Made by a program: the position numbers and the translations under genes. Below the pieces are notes generated by a model. The model saw only the letters and a list, made by a program, of their open reading frames with translations, was not told the origin of the DNA and made no database searches. This document shows, piece after piece, positions 16,550 through 27,839 of a stretch of 64,000 bases of DNA (positions within the stretch are counted from its first letter, which is position 1; each line of letters opens with the position of its first letter). Source of the DNA: Myxococcales bacterium (GTDB lineage Bacteria; Myxococcota_A; UBA796; GCA-2862545); NCBI GenBank assembly GCA_019634415.1, contig JAHQVJ010000174.1, positions 1 to 64,000 on the forward strand, written 5' to 3'.

Positions 16550-17248
16550 ATGGAGATCGTCCTCGAGGGCCCCGCGAAGAACGCCCTGGGCACACCGCTG
16601 CTGACGCAGCTGCGCGACCGTCTGTTGGAGGCCGGCAACGAGCCCGTGCTGCTCACGGGGGCAGGGGACGCGTTCTCGGCGGGTCTGAACCTCAAGGAGG
16701 TGTCGGGGCTACAGCGTGAGGGCATGGCGCACTTCCTCGGCCTGCTGGAGGAGGTGATCGAGCGGCTGTTCCTGCACCCCGCCCCCACGGTGGCCGCCGT
16801 GAACGGTCACGCCATCGCCGGTGGGGCCTTGCTGGCCATGGCGTGCGATCACAGCATCGCCACGACCCACCCCAAGGCACGCATCGGTCTGAACGAGGTG
16901 GCCCTGGGTCTGGTGTTCCCGCCCAAGCTGTTGGCCTTCGTGCGCTACACGCTGCCGACGTCTGCCGACGAGGTGGTGCTCGGTGCGGGGTTGCACTCCC
17001 CCGAGCAGGCGCTTCGCCTCGGGCTGGTGGGCGAGGTGACGGAGGATCCCCTGGCGGCCGCGCGTGCTCGCCTCGAGGTCCTCGCCGCGCACCCCCGGGC
17101 CACCTACGGACGCGCCAAGCAGGATCTGAGGGGCACGGTGATGGCGACCGACGAGGAAGGCCAGCGGCGCTTCCTCGACGAGATCGTGCCCATGTGGGCG
17201 AGCGACGAGCTGCGGCAGCGAATCGCGGCCTTCCTCAACAACAGATAG
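16550..17248 (+). CDS. Enoyl-CoA hydratase/isomerase family protein
   Basis: A 232-residue crotonase-fold protein. The first oxyanion-hole segment is GAGDAFSAGLNLKEV and the second is NGHAIAGGALLAMACDH. It is shorter than the usual 255-260 residues because the N-terminus is reduced. In the second active-site region (ARIGLNEVALGLVFP) a Glu is present at the position of one catalytic Glu of hydratases, but the exact activity cannot be assigned. ATG at 16550 has GGGAGAG upstream; it is preferred over 16538. Convergent with aceA, whose stop is 9 bases away. Confidence 0.85.
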   Translation: MEIVLEGPAKNALGTPLLTQLRDRLLEAGNEPVLLTGAGDAFSAGLNLKEVSGLQREGMAHFLGLLEEVIERLFLHPAPTVAAVNGHAIAGGALLAMACDHSIATTHPKARIGLNEVALGLVFPPKLLAFVRYTLPTSADEVVLGAGLHSPEQALRLGLVGEVTEDPLAAARARLEVLAAHPRATYGRAKQDLRGTVMATDEEGQRRFLDEIVPMWASDELRQRIAAFLNNR

Positions 17249-17257
17249 CGGACCGGG

Positions 17258-18516
<1,259 letters not shown>

Positions 18517-18520
<4 letters not shown>

Positions 18521-20166
18521 GAGGAGGCTCCGACGTGTTGAGGTGACTGGCGGAGCTGCTCGTAGGCGGGCAGCGTGAGGAACGAGTGCAGGCGCTCGTC
18601 GGTGACGAGGGCCTCGAACAGCCGGGCCGCAGCGTCGAGGACTGCTCCGTCGGCGTCCGGGCGCAGCTGGCCGAGCTCGTCGTCGAGGATGCGCCGGAAC
18701 AGATCGAGGGTGACCATGCGACCGTCGTCGAGCTCGGCGCGGTGGTGGATCCACTGCCACAGCTGTGTGCGGCTGATCTCGGCGGTGGCGGCGTCTTCCA
18801 TGAGGCCGTACAGCGGCACGCATCCCGAGCCCGACAGCCAGGCGGCGAGGTACTGCAGGGCCACGCGCACGTTGATGCGGAGGCCTTCCTCGGTGCGAGG
18901 GCCGCGAGGCACCTGCAGCAGATCCGCCTGGGTCACCTCGGCGGGTCGCCGATGGCCGATCTGATTGGGGCCCGGCATCACCACGTCGAAGGCGTGCTGT
19001 GCGATGGGCACCAGCCCTGGGTGGGCGACCCACGTGCCGTCGTGGCCCAGGCGCGCTTCCCGCTCCTTGTCGGCCCGCACGCGCTCGAAGGCCGCTTCGT
19101 TGGCGGCCCGATCGCCCTTGATCGGGATCTGGGCCGCCATTCCGCCCATGGCCGGAGCGCCGCGACGATGGCAGACGGACACGACGCGCGCCGTGTAGGC
19201 CGCCATGAAGGGCTGGGTCATCGTGATGTGACCCCGATCGGGAGTGAGGTAGCCCCCGTGGGCCCGCAGGGTCTTGATGTAGCTGAAGATGTAGTCCCAT
19301 CGACCACAGTTGAGCCCAGCGCTGTGGTCCCGCAGGGCCCACAGGATCTCGTCGAGCTGGAAGGCGGCCGGCAGCGTCTCGATCAACACCGTGGCCTTGA
19401 TGGATCCGTGGGGAACGTCGATGGCCTGCTGCACGTAGGTGAAGACGTTGTTCCACCAGTGCGCCTCGGCGTGGTGCTCGAGCTTCGGCAGGTACAGGTA
19501 GGGCCCGCTGCCGGTGGCCAGCAGATGCACCGCGTTGTGGAAGAAGTACAGGCCGAAGTCGAACAGCGAGGCAGACAGTCGCTGGCCATCCACCTCGACG
19601 TGCGCTTCCTCCAGGTGCAGCCCGCGCGGCCGGACCAGCAGCACCGCGGGGTCGTCCACCAGCGCGTAGTGTTTGCCGGTGTTGGGATGGACGAAGGAGA
19701 TGGACCGCCGTACGGCGTCCATCAGGTTGTGCTGGCCCTCGACGAGGTTGCTCCAGGTGGGGGAGGTGGCATCCTCGAAGTCCGCCATGAAGCAGCGGGC
19801 GCCACAGTTCAGAGCATTGATCACCATCTTCCGGTCCACGGGACCCGTGATCTCCACGCGGCGGTCCAACAGATCGGCGGGCAGCGCCGCGATGGTCCAG
19901 TCGTCGTCGCGGATGCTGGCGGTGGCGGGATCGAAGTCGGGCAGCTCGCCGTGGTCGTAGGCCCGCTGTGCCCCGCGGCGCTGCTCGAGCAGCGCCTGCC
20001 GATCCGCCTCGAACCGACGATGCAGATCAGCGAGGAATCGAAGGGCCGCTTCGCTCAACACGCGCGCGTAGCCTGGCTTCACCGAGCCGAGGATCCGAAC
20101 GCCATCGGGAACGTCGAGCCGTGTCACGCGCACCTCCCGATCGTTCCATAAGATGAGCTTGCTCAT
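18517..20166 (-). CDS. aceB: Malate synthase A
   Basis: Condenses glyoxylate with acetyl-CoA to malate. The protein is 549 residues, in the range of malate synthase A. Landmarks include [22 protein letters not shown], the metal-binding and catalytic stretch around [14 protein letters not shown], and [15 protein letters not shown] chose ATG at 20166; TTG at 20190 would add eight residues and overlap the promoter region. It is divergent from the RamB/ScfR-type regulator, which in other bacteria controls exactly these two genes. Confidence 0.96.
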
Positions 20167-20183
20167 TTTCGCTAATAATTGAG

Positions 20184-20211
20184 TTGACAAGCCAGTAGTT
20201 GACTGTAAATG
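20184..20211 (+). promoter_or_regulatory. Candidate promoter/operator region between aceB and the RamB-like regulator
   Basis: A TTGACA hexamer at 20184-20189 is followed 16 bases later by TAAATG (20206-20211), a plausible -35/-10 pair for the regulator. The 60 bases between the two divergent genes are unusually AT-rich for this window. The short element TGTAAAT occurs twice in direct orientation (starting about 20204 and 20237), as GACTGTAAATG and GAGTGTAAATT, and could be a regulator site. Assignment is by position and composition only. Confidence 0.4.
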
Positions 20212-20255
20212 GTGGGGCCTCTATGTTTGTGAAGAGTGTAAATTCCGGGGCGGCC

Positions 20256-21674
20256 ATGGCGAAGGAGAGCAAGGTGGGGACCCGTGTTCGGGCCCTACGA
20301 CGGCGAGCGGGCACGAGTCAGGCCAAGCTGGCCGAGATGTTGGGCGTGAGCGCTTCCTACCTGAACCTCATCGAGCACAACAAGCGGCGCCTGCCCGCAG
20401 AGCTGCTGTTCAAGGTGGCCGAGGCTCTGCAAGTGGATCTACGAGAGTTCGCCGTGGACGAGTCGGCGCAGCTGCACGCCGAGCTGATGGACGTCATGAG
20501 CGACCCGCTGTTCGACGAGCTGCAGATCCGGGCCGTGGATTTGTCGGACCTCGTGGACACCCATCCGGCCTTTGCTCGCGCGATGGCGCTGCTGCATCGC
20601 CGGTTCCAGAGCATGCGCGAGGTGCTTAGCTCTCACCCCGATCTGTTGGACCCGGAGGCCAGCGAGCGGGTGGTGAGTCGGCTGCCCTCCGAGGAGGTCA
20701 ACGATCTGATCGAGCGACATCGCAACTACTTCGGCGACGTCGAAGCCGTGGTGGACGAGCTGTGGGCGAGGCATCGCCTATCCGTGAGCACCTTGTTCGA
20801 CGGCTTGGTGCGGATCCTTCGCGAGGCGGGTGTTCGGGTGGAGGTCACCTCCTCGAGCCCGGGGGACCAGGTGGTCCGCCGCTTCGATCCGGTTCGTGGG
20901 ATCCTCCGCATCTCCGAGTCCCTGCCTGCGCGATCGCAGCACTTCCAGATGGCTCACCAGATCGGCCTGCTGACCCTCGACGAGGTGTTCGGCTCGCTCC
21001 TCGACGACGCCCAGCTCACGACGGAGACGTCACGGGGGCTGTGTCGCATGGTGCTCGCGAACTACTTCGCAGGGGCCATACTGATGCCGTACGAGGCCTT
21101 CTTGGCGGCAGCCACGGAGCTTCGCTACGACCTCGAGCTGCTGGGCCATCGTTTCCGCACGGGCTTCGAGCAGGTGGCCCATCGCCTCACCACGCTTCGG
21201 CGCGAGGGCAGCGAGGGGGTGCCGTTCCATTTCTTGAAGGTGGACATGGCCGGCAACATCTCGAAGCGCTTCGGTGGCTCGGGCATCACCTTCGCCCGCT
21301 TCAGCGGCGGATGCCCCTTGTGGAACGTCAACGCGGCCTTCCTGGTGCCGGGGCGGATCCGGCGGCAGGTCTCCCAGATGCCCAACGGCGACCAATACTT
21401 CTGCGTGTCGCGCACGGTGCAGAAGCGGCACGGAGGCTTTCACGCTTCCGAGAACACCTATGCGATCGGAGTGGGCTGCCCGCTGCCCTACGCCTCGCAG
21501 CTGGTCTACACCGACGGGCTCGACCTTCAGGAGGCAGAGGTGGTGCCCATCGGCATGAGCTGCCGGGTGTGCGATCGCATGGGCTGCACGCACCGAGCCT
21601 TCCCGAGTCTGCAGGCGCCGCTGGAGCTGGACGAGAACGTGCGACGGGTGGCGTTCTACGCGTCGGAGGACTGA
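20256..21674 (+). CDS. XRE-family transcriptional regulator, RamB/ScfR type
   Basis: About 472 residues. An N-terminal helix-turn-helix of XRE type (QAKLAEMLGVSASYLNLIEHNKR) is followed by an IrrE/ImmA-like middle region and a C-terminal DUF2083-type domain with the Cys cluster MSCRVCDRMGCTHRAFP. This is the architecture of RamB and related short-chain fatty acyl regulators, which control isocitrate lyase, malate synthase and propionate or acetate genes. Its divergent position next to aceB-aceA supports that role here. ATG at 20256 places the HTH at the N-terminus as in family members; ATG at 20223 is an alternative. Confidence 0.88.
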   Translation: MAKESKVGTRVRALRRRAGTSQAKLAEMLGVSASYLNLIEHNKRRLPAELLFKVAEALQVDLREFAVDESAQLHAELMDVMSDPLFDELQIRAVDLSDLVDTHPAFARAMALLHRRFQSMREVLSSHPDLLDPEASERVVSRLPSEEVNDLIERHRNYFGDVEAVVDELWARHRLSVSTLFDGLVRILREAGVRVEVTSSSPGDQVVRRFDPVRGILRISESLPARSQHFQMAHQIGLLTLDEVFGSLLDDAQLTTETSRGLCRMVLANYFAGAILMPYEAFLAAATELRYDLELLGHRFRTGFEQVAHRLTTLRREGSEGVPFHFLKVDMAGNISKRFGGSGITFARFSGGCPLWNVNAAFLVPGRIRRQVSQMPNGDQYFCVSRTVQKRHGGFHASENTYAIGVGCPLPYASQLVYTDGLDLQEAEVVPIGMSCRVCDRMGCTHRAFPSLQAPLELDENVRRVAFYASED

Positions 21675-21733
21675 ATCGGACTCTCCCTCAACGTGCGGCT
21701 CTGCTAGCCGATTGAAGGTGGGATGGAGACCGT

Positions 21734-23509
21734 ATGTCGACGAAACCACAGCATGCTACCGGCGCAACGGTCGTCAACCTCGCAGGGCGACAGCGCATGC
21801 TCATCGAGCGGTGCAGCAAGCTGGTGTTGGCTCAGCGTCTCGGGAGCGATCAGGGTCCGGACGGACCGATGAGGGCCGTGGTCGATGCGGCGGTGGCCCT
21901 GCGGGACGGCGGACTGCTGACGATCGGAGACAAGCAGCTGATGCTGCCAGCGCCGCCGGACGAGCCCACGGCCGACGCCTTCCGTCGTGCCGCGGAGCTG
22001 GTCGAGGATCTGGTCTCGGCCATCCGGCGGGACGCCGACTTGCCAGTGGACGAGCTGCTCCGGCTGACGTCCATCGCCTGGGACGCAGCCCAGCGAGCGG
22101 TGGGGCAGGTCTCGAGCTACTTCGGCGCCAAGGAGAACGAGGCGCGGCAGCGGGCCCAGGACATGGAGCGCACGGTGAGTGCGGTCGCGGACGTGCTGGA
22201 TGGTCTCGCGAAGGGCAACGTGGACGCTCGCATCGCACAGCCGCTGCCTGGTGAGTTCGACGTGCTGCGACTGCGGCTGGACGCCCTCACCGAGAGTCTT
22301 CGCCAGCTGGTGGCCCTGGGGGAGGAGCACGCCAGATCCTGCTCGGAAGGGCAGCTGAGTCATCGTGGCGAGCATGCGGGCCTGCTGGGGGGCTTCGCCG
22401 CTCTCGCGGACCAGCTGAACCACGCGATGGAGTCGGTGGAGCACCCCATCCAGCAGACGGTCCGTCGTCTGAAGGCGCTGGCGGAGGGGCGCCCGATGGA
22501 CCCGTTCGACGAGGGTGCTGGTGGTATCTACCTTCAGCTCCAAGACAGCGTGCGCTCGCTGGACGAGGTCGGCATCAAGATCTCGGACGTGGCGGAGCGT
22601 GTGAGTCGCGGTGACCTGACGGTGCACCTCCAGCCACGGTGCGACGAGGACGTGTTGCTGATGGCCCTCGGGCGGATGCAGCACTCGCTCGTCGGGAGGG
22701 TGGCGGAGCTGCGGAGCATCGCTGGGCAAGTGAAGTCCGGCTCGTCGGACATGCTCGACACGAGCGAGCGGCTGGCCCAGCGGGCTGCGAACACCGCCGA
22801 GGTGGCCTCCGACGTTCGAAATGCGGCGGAGCGCATGCGGGGAGCGACCTCGGATCTGTCGACGCTCGCCACCAGCACTGCCGAGTCCACCAGCCAAGGT
22901 CGTGTGATCGGGGAGCGAGGTGCCGAAGCGACCCGTCAGGTGATCGACAAGATGAGCGAGATCCACACCGCGGCGGCCGACGTGGCCTCGGTGCTCCGCA
23001 CGGTGGACAACATCGCGTTCCAGACCCATCTGCTGGCCCTGAACGCGGCGGTGGAGGCGGCGAACGCAGGCAAGCACGGCCACGGCTTCGCGGTCGTCGC
23101 CGAGGAAGTGCGCCACCTCGCCAGCCGGTCGGCCGACGCGGCGAAGGAGACCCAGCAGATCCTCGAAGGCGTGCTGTCGCGGATCCGGACGGGGATGGCG
23201 CTCGCCACCGAGTCGGGGGAGGCCCTGGACGTGCTGGTGAAGACGTCGACCACCTCCGCGGATCTGGCCAACCGGATCGCGGAGGCGGTGTCCACCTTCC
23301 AGACCGATCTGAGCGGGATCCACACCCAGACCGAGACGCTGGATCGCGACGTGCGGCACACCTCCCAGTCCACGGAGGAGCTGGCGATGACGTCTCGGTC
23401 CTTCGAGGGGCATGCGCAGCGACTCGAGGACTCGGTGGCCATGTACGAGTTGCCCGAGGTCCAGACGCGCAGACGCTCGGGCGGCGGGTACCGTGACCTG
23501 GTGAGCTAG
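21734..23509 (+). CDS. Methyl-accepting chemotaxis protein, soluble, with PilJ-like N-terminal motif
   Basis: A 591-residue chemoreceptor. The N-terminus has NLAGRQRMLIERCSK, the pattern of PilJ-type sensor domains (type IV pilus chemoreceptor N-terminal module). HAMP-like segments follow near residues 150-300, and the MCP signalling domain ends the protein, with the hairpin-tip region GFAVVAEEVRHLASRSADA near residue 452 and flanking Glu/Gln-rich heptads. I see no transmembrane segment, so it is probably cytoplasmic. No che genes are adjacent; it is a stand-alone receptor. Confidence 0.88.
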   Translation: MSTKPQHATGATVVNLAGRQRMLIERCSKLVLAQRLGSDQGPDGPMRAVVDAAVALRDGGLLTIGDKQLMLPAPPDEPTADAFRRAAELVEDLVSAIRRDADLPVDELLRLTSIAWDAAQRAVGQVSSYFGAKENEARQRAQDMERTVSAVADVLDGLAKGNVDARIAQPLPGEFDVLRLRLDALTESLRQLVALGEEHARSCSEGQLSHRGEHAGLLGGFAALADQLNHAMESVEHPIQQTVRRLKALAEGRPMDPFDEGAGGIYLQLQDSVRSLDEVGIKISDVAERVSRGDLTVHLQPRCDEDVLLMALGRMQHSLVGRVAELRSIAGQVKSGSSDMLDTSERLAQRAANTAEVASDVRNAAERMRGATSDLSTLATSTAESTSQGRVIGERGAEATRQVIDKMSEIHTAAADVASVLRTVDNIAFQTHLLALNAAVEAANAGKHGHGFAVVAEEVRHLASRSADAAKETQQILEGVLSRIRTGMALATESGEALDVLVKTSTTSADLANRIAEAVSTFQTDLSGIHTQTETLDRDVRHTSQSTEELAMTSRSFEGHAQRLEDSVAMYELPEVQTRRRSGGGYRDLVS

Positions 23510-23566
23510 ATCCGCGGTGGAGAGGGGCGCCTTTCCGATCCGAGAGGGGTGAGAAGGGAGGCTCTC

Positions 23567-24760
23567 TTGGACCAGCCCCAGCTGCATCTCCGATCCATCT
23601 TCGCCAACACCATCGCTTTCGCCGTCGCATTCGCGCTGTGGGTGTTGATGGGGCCCTCGGTCCGCAGCATCGCGGCTGAGCTGGGCCTCACCGACACTCA
23701 AGCTGCGGCGGTGAAGGCGCTGCCGATCCTCACGGGCTCGGTGCTGCGCATTCCCATCGGCATGCTCACCGACCGCATCGGCGCCCGGGTGACGTTCTCC
23801 GGTCTGATGCTGTTCGGCGGCGTCTCGGCTGCGCTCGTGCCCTTCGCCACGGGCTTCGGTAGCCTCGTGGTGGGCTGTTTGGCCATCGGACTGGTGGGAA
23901 CCACGTTCGTGGTGGGTGTGCAGTCAGTGGTGTCCTGGAACCCGCCCACCCGCCATGGCGCGGCGCTGGGGTGGTTCGGAGCCGGCAACGCGGGCACGGC
24001 GATCACCACGCTGGCCGCACCCTTCCTGCTGCCCACCCTGGGCTGGCGCGCCACCTTCTGGGTCTACGCGGTGGCGATGCTCGCCACCGGCGTGATGTAC
24101 GCGGTGACCATGCGGGACGTGGAGCGAACGGGCCCGCCCCGGAGCTTCGGCACCCTGGCAGCCCCGCTGGCGGATCCGATCGCCCTGGGATTCGGCTTGC
24201 TCTACGCGGCCAACTTCGGTGTGTACGTGGCGGCCACCCTGCTGCTGATCGACCTGTACATCGATGGCTACGGGGTGTCGCTGGCCACCGCGGGCATGCT
24301 GGCCACCACCTTCACCCTCACGGGCGCGATGTGCCGCATTCCCGGGGGCTGGGCCGCGGATCGCTTCGGCGCGGCGCCGATCCTGACGGTGACCCTGATC
24401 GCCACGGCGTTGCTGCTCCTCCCGCTTGCGGCGCAGCTGCCGCTGCCCATGATGGTGGGGTTCACCTTCCTGTCGGCGGTGGCCATGGGCTTCGGTATGA
24501 CGGCCACGGTCAAGGCGCTGCCCGAGGCCTTCCCGGAGACGGTGGGGGCCGTGGGTGGCATCGTGGGGGCCATCGGCGGCCTGGGGGGCTTCTTCCTTCC
24601 GCTGGCGGCCACGCGCTCGGCGGCGCTGCTCGGCACCCCGGCGGCTCAGATGCTGCCCCTGGCCGGGATGTGCCTGGTGGCCCTTGGTGTGCACTTCGCC
24701 ATCCGCGGCCGTCTGCGGGCCCGCGCCGAGGTCGACTCCGACGAGCGCATGGCGGCCTGA
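23567..24760 (+). CDS. NarK-like major facilitator superfamily transporter (nitrate/nitrite porter family)
   Basis: About 397 residues with 12 predicted membrane segments. The early motif R-I-P-I-G-M-L-T-D-R-I-G-A-R and the GWFGAGNAGTAIT stretch match the NNP/NarK family nitrate signature (G-x-G-N-x-G). A second copy, GAIGGLGGFFLP, lies in the C-terminal half. The substrate is probably nitrate or nitrite, but related anions are possible. TTG at 23567 has a GGGAGG ribosome site 5 bases upstream and is my preferred start; GTG at 23549 opens the frame. No nitrate reductase genes are nearby. Confidence 0.8.
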   Translation: MDQPQLHLRSIFANTIAFAVAFALWVLMGPSVRSIAAELGLTDTQAAAVKALPILTGSVLRIPIGMLTDRIGARVTFSGLMLFGGVSAALVPFATGFGSLVVGCLAIGLVGTTFVVGVQSVVSWNPPTRHGAALGWFGAGNAGTAITTLAAPFLLPTLGWRATFWVYAVAMLATGVMYAVTMRDVERTGPPRSFGTLAAPLADPIALGFGLLYAANFGVYVAATLLLIDLYIDGYGVSLATAGMLATTFTLTGAMCRIPGGWAADRFGAAPILTVTLIATALLLLPLAAQLPLPMMVGFTFLSAVAMGFGMTATVKALPEAFPETVGAVGGIVGAIGGLGGFFLPLAATRSAALLGTPAAQMLPLAGMCLVALGVHFAIRGRLRARAEVDSDERMAA

Positions 24761-24766
24761 CGGCCA

Positions 24767-24797
24767 CAGCGGCAATCAACGGAGTCGTCAGCCGCTG
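24767..24797. terminator. Possible bidirectional terminator hairpin between convergent genes
   Basis: CAGCGGC at 24767-24773 can pair with GCCGCTG at 24791-24797 across a 17-base loop. It sits between the convergent NarK-like and DksA-like genes and overlaps the last codons of the latter. There is no T-run, so a factor-independent terminator is only a possibility. Confidence 0.25.
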
Positions 24798-25117
24798 GCG
24801 CAGGCCAGACAGAAGGGCGCCTCGGGCCTGGCCTCGAGGCGCCCTTCGCTGATGTCGTCACCGCAGCGCACGCAGATCCCGTAGGCATCGTTGTCGAGGC
24901 GAGCGACCGCGTTCACCACCTGCTCGAGCCGGATCTGTGTGCGGCGTTCCTGCTCCTGCGCCATCGCCTGGGCTTGCAGCGCGTCCACCCGGCTGAGCCG
25001 ACCCACGGCCGCCTGATCCAGGTCCACCGTGCCCGCCTGCTCCTGCGTGCCGGCCAGTGCCGCCTGTAGCTCGGCCTTCAGCGACAGCAGCCTGGCGCGC
25101 ACGGCGTCTTCGTCCAC
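24788..25117 (-). CDS. DksA/TraR-family zinc-finger protein
   Basis: A 109-residue protein with a coiled-coil-like Leu/Gln-rich N-terminal two-thirds and a C4 zinc finger (CVRCG ... CLAC) at the C-terminus. DksA-like proteins bind RNA polymerase through its secondary channel. The fold is small compared with E. coli DksA (151 aa), so it is closer to TraR/YbiI-type family members. It starts with GTG at 25117, 4 bases downstream of fdhA, and is therefore likely to be cotranscribed with the formate dehydrogenase genes. Its last third contains a 13-bp perfect inverted repeat. Confidence 0.86.
   Translation of the reverse strand: MDEDAVRARLLSLKAELQAALAGTQEQAGTVDLDQAAVGRLSRVDALQAQAMAQEQERRTQIRLEQVVNAVARLDNDAYGICVRCGDDISEGRLEARPEAPFCLACASG
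24812..24847. repeat. Perfect 13-bp inverted repeat within the 3' end of the DksA-like gene
   Basis: GAAGGGCGCCTCG at 24812-24824 is exactly complementary to CGAGGCGCCCTTC at 24835-24847, leaving a 10-base loop. The repeat encodes part of the zinc-finger region on the minus strand. As RNA it would be a very stable hairpin just before the end of the operon. It could protect or terminate the fdh transcript; this is inference. Confidence 0.7.
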
Positions 25118-25121
25118 GAGG

Positions 25122-27839
25122 CTACTTCGCCGCTGCGGCGGCGGCCGGGCGCACGGTCACCGCGCACACCTTGTACTCGCCCGTTCCGGTGATCACGTCG
25201 CCCGCATCGTTGGTGAGCCGGTTGGTGAGCGAGTCGGGGAAGTGTAGCGGCATCCACACACAGCCCCTGCGCATGCGCGGGCTGACCCAGACCTCGGCCT
25301 CCACCTCGCCCCGTCGCGACGAGACCGTCACGCGGTCTCCGGTGGACAGGCCGCGCATCTTGGCGTCCCGCCGGTGCATCTCGATGAAGTTGGTGCCCTG
25401 CTTGGCCATGGGACCCGAGGCGCGACGGGTCTGGGTGCCGGCGTTGTAGTGGTAGAGCGTGCGGCCGGTGGACAGCAGCAGCGGGTACTCGTCGTCGGGC
25501 AGCTCGTCGCTGGGTCGGTAGGAGATGGGCTGGAACGCACCCTTGCCGCGAATCGGTCCGTCGCCGTGCAGGGTGGGGGTGCCGGGGTGTTCGGGGGTGG
25601 GGCAGGGCCACTGCAGGCCACCCTCGACGTCGATCCGACCGTGGCTGATCCCCGAGAACTTGTCGGACAGCGACGCCATCTCGGCGTAGACCTCGGCGGG
25701 CGAGGCGTAGTCCATGGGGTAGCCCACGGCCCTGGACAGCTCGCAGATGATCCGCCAGTCGGCGCGCGCCTGACCAGGCGCGTCCACGGCCTTGCGCACT
25801 CGCTGCACCCGCCGGTCGGAGTTGGTGAAGACTCCGTCCTTCTCGGCGAAGCATGCGGCGGGCAGGATCACGTCGGCGAAGCGGGCGGTCTCGTTGAGGA
25901 AGATGTCCTGCAGCACCACGAACTCGCACTGGTTCAGGCCCTTCTCCACCTTCCAGGCGTTGGGCTCCGACAGCACGATGTCCTCGCCGACGACGTACAG
26001 GCCCTTCACGTTGCCAGCGGCCATCTCCTTCATCATGACGTTGAGGTTCAGGCCATCGTGGGGGGACAGCTCGACCCCCCAGGCCGCCTCGAACTTGGCG
26101 CGGGCCGCGGGGTCGCTCACCCGCTGGTAGCCAGGGTAGAACACGGGGCTGGCGCCGGCGTCGTTGGCGCCCTGCACGTTGTTCTGACCGCGCAGCGGGT
26201 TCATGCCCGCCGAGCGCTTGCCCAGGTGCCCGGTCATGAGCACCAGGTTCGCGAGCCCATACACGTTGTCGGTGCCGTGGGTGTGCTCGGTGATGCCCAG
26301 GGTGTAGTAGATACCCGCCTTGTCGGTGGTGGCGTACATCCGGGCGGCGGTGCGGATGTCGTCGGCGGGCACGCCGCAGATCCCCTCTGCCCACTCGGGG
26401 GTGGTGTCGCGGTGGGCCTCCACCACGGCCTCGAAGTTCTCGGTGTGCGCGTCGATGAAGGCCTGATCCACCAGGCCCTCGGTGATGATCACGTGGGCCA
26501 TGGCCGACAGCAAGGCCACGTCGGTGCCAGGCTGTAGCTGCAGGTGCAGGTCGGCGATCTCCGACAGCCAGATGGCGCGGGGATCGGCCACGATCAGCTT
26601 GGCCCCACGACGAGCGGCACGCTTCATCTCCATGGCGATGATGGGATGGGCTTCGGTGGTGTTGGATCCGATGACGAACATGAGCTCGGTGTCCCGGATC
26701 TCCGGGATGGAGTTCGTCATGGCTCCCGCTCCGAACATGGTCACCAGACCGGCGACCGTGGGAGCGTGTCAAGTGGCTGCGCACTGGTGACAGTTGTTGG
26801 TGCCGAAGGCCGCCCGTGACAGCTTCTGCATGAGGTAGTTCTCTTCACCGGTGCAGCGACTGCTGCTGATGAAGCCGAGTGCGTCTGCGCCGTGGCGCTC
26901 CTTCACCCCGAGCAGCCCCCGGGCAGCCACCTGGATGGCCTCCTCCCAGCTGGCTTGCCGGAACTGTCCGTCGTCGCCCCGGATCAGGGGGGTGGTGAGG
27001 CGCTCCTCGTGGTGTACGAACTCGTAGGCGAAGCGGCCCTTGATGCACAGGTTGCCGTCGTTGACGGTCTGCCCGGGATCGGGGGAGGTGACGCGAACGA
27101 CCTTGCCGTCGTTGACGTGAAGATCGAGCTGGCAGCCCACTCCGCAGAAGTTGCAGGTGGTGCGGACCTTCTCCTCCTGGCGCCAGTCCGAGCCGATGCT
27201 CGGCTTCTCCGTCATGGCGCCCGTGGGACAAACGGCGATGCAGCCGCCGCACATCTCGCAGGTGGTGTCGAGCAGACCCCGCTGATCGGCGGTGGCGATG
27301 GTGGTCTGGGAGCCCCGATTGGCCAAGGTGATGGCGCTGACGGCCTCGACCTCGTCGCAGTAGCGCACGCACAGGTTGCACAGCACGCAGGCTTCGGGAT
27401 CGAAGTGCACGTAGGGGTTGTGATCCACCCGGTAGGTGCGATCGGCCTCGATGGAGGGCAGCGCGGGACCGGTGCCGTGATCGAGGACGTGCTGGCGGAG
27501 CTGGTTGCCCACCCCGCGCTCGGCGGGAAGGCCGTCGGCGTCCACGGCGTGGTCTGCGAGGTACATCGACAACAGCAGCCTTCGGTGGCGCTTCACCCGC
27601 TCGCTGTCGGTGTGGACCACCATGCCGGGTTGGGCCACGAACTTGCAGCCGGGCTGCAGTCGGCGCTGGCCCTCGATCTCCACCAGGCACATGCGGCACG
27701 ACCCCATGGGGTCGACGCGGGGCTCGTGGCACAGGGTGGGCACGTCCACACCGATCTCGGTGGCCGCATCGAGCACGGTGGAGCCCACGGGCACCTCCAC
27801 CGCCTCGCCGTTCACGAAGAGCCTCGTGGTGTGCTTCAT
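25122..27839 (-). CDS. fdhA: NAD-dependent formate dehydrogenase alpha subunit, selenoprotein (in-frame UGA = Sec357)
   Basis: A single gene of about 905 residues read through TGA at 26771-26769. N- to C-terminal domains: a [2Fe-2S] ferredoxin module (LCHEPRVDPMGSCRMC), a His-Cys-rich and two-[4Fe-4S] segment (ACVLCNLCVRYC, CEMCGGCIAVCP), the molybdopterin-enzyme [4Fe-4S] motif CNFCGVGC, then the bis-MGD catalytic domain. The TGA falls in GTNNCHQCAAT-U-HAPTVAGL, aligned with Sec140 of E. coli FdhF (RV-U-HGPSVAGL), so it encodes the molybdenum- or tungsten-ligating selenocysteine. ATG at 27839 overlaps the fdhB stop by 4 bases. With FdhB it forms a FdsAB-like soluble complex oxidising formate to CO2 with NAD. 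A conventional caller would split it at the TGA. Confidence 0.93.
26739..26757 (-). promoter_or_regulatory. Bacterial SECIS element in fdhA
   Basis: Reading the minus strand, GGTCGCC pairs with GGTGACC (one G-U pair) around the 5-base loop GGTCT. The loop lies 18 bases after the UGA. The E. coli fdhF SECIS has the same GGUCU loop on a similar stem at a similar distance, and SelB recognises those loop bases. This is a near-copy of the canonical element. Confidence 0.88.

Noticed and set aside
25122-26744. fdhA as a pseudogene or as two separate genes
   Set aside because: The only interruption is the TGA at the known Sec position, with a canonical SECIS and no frame change.
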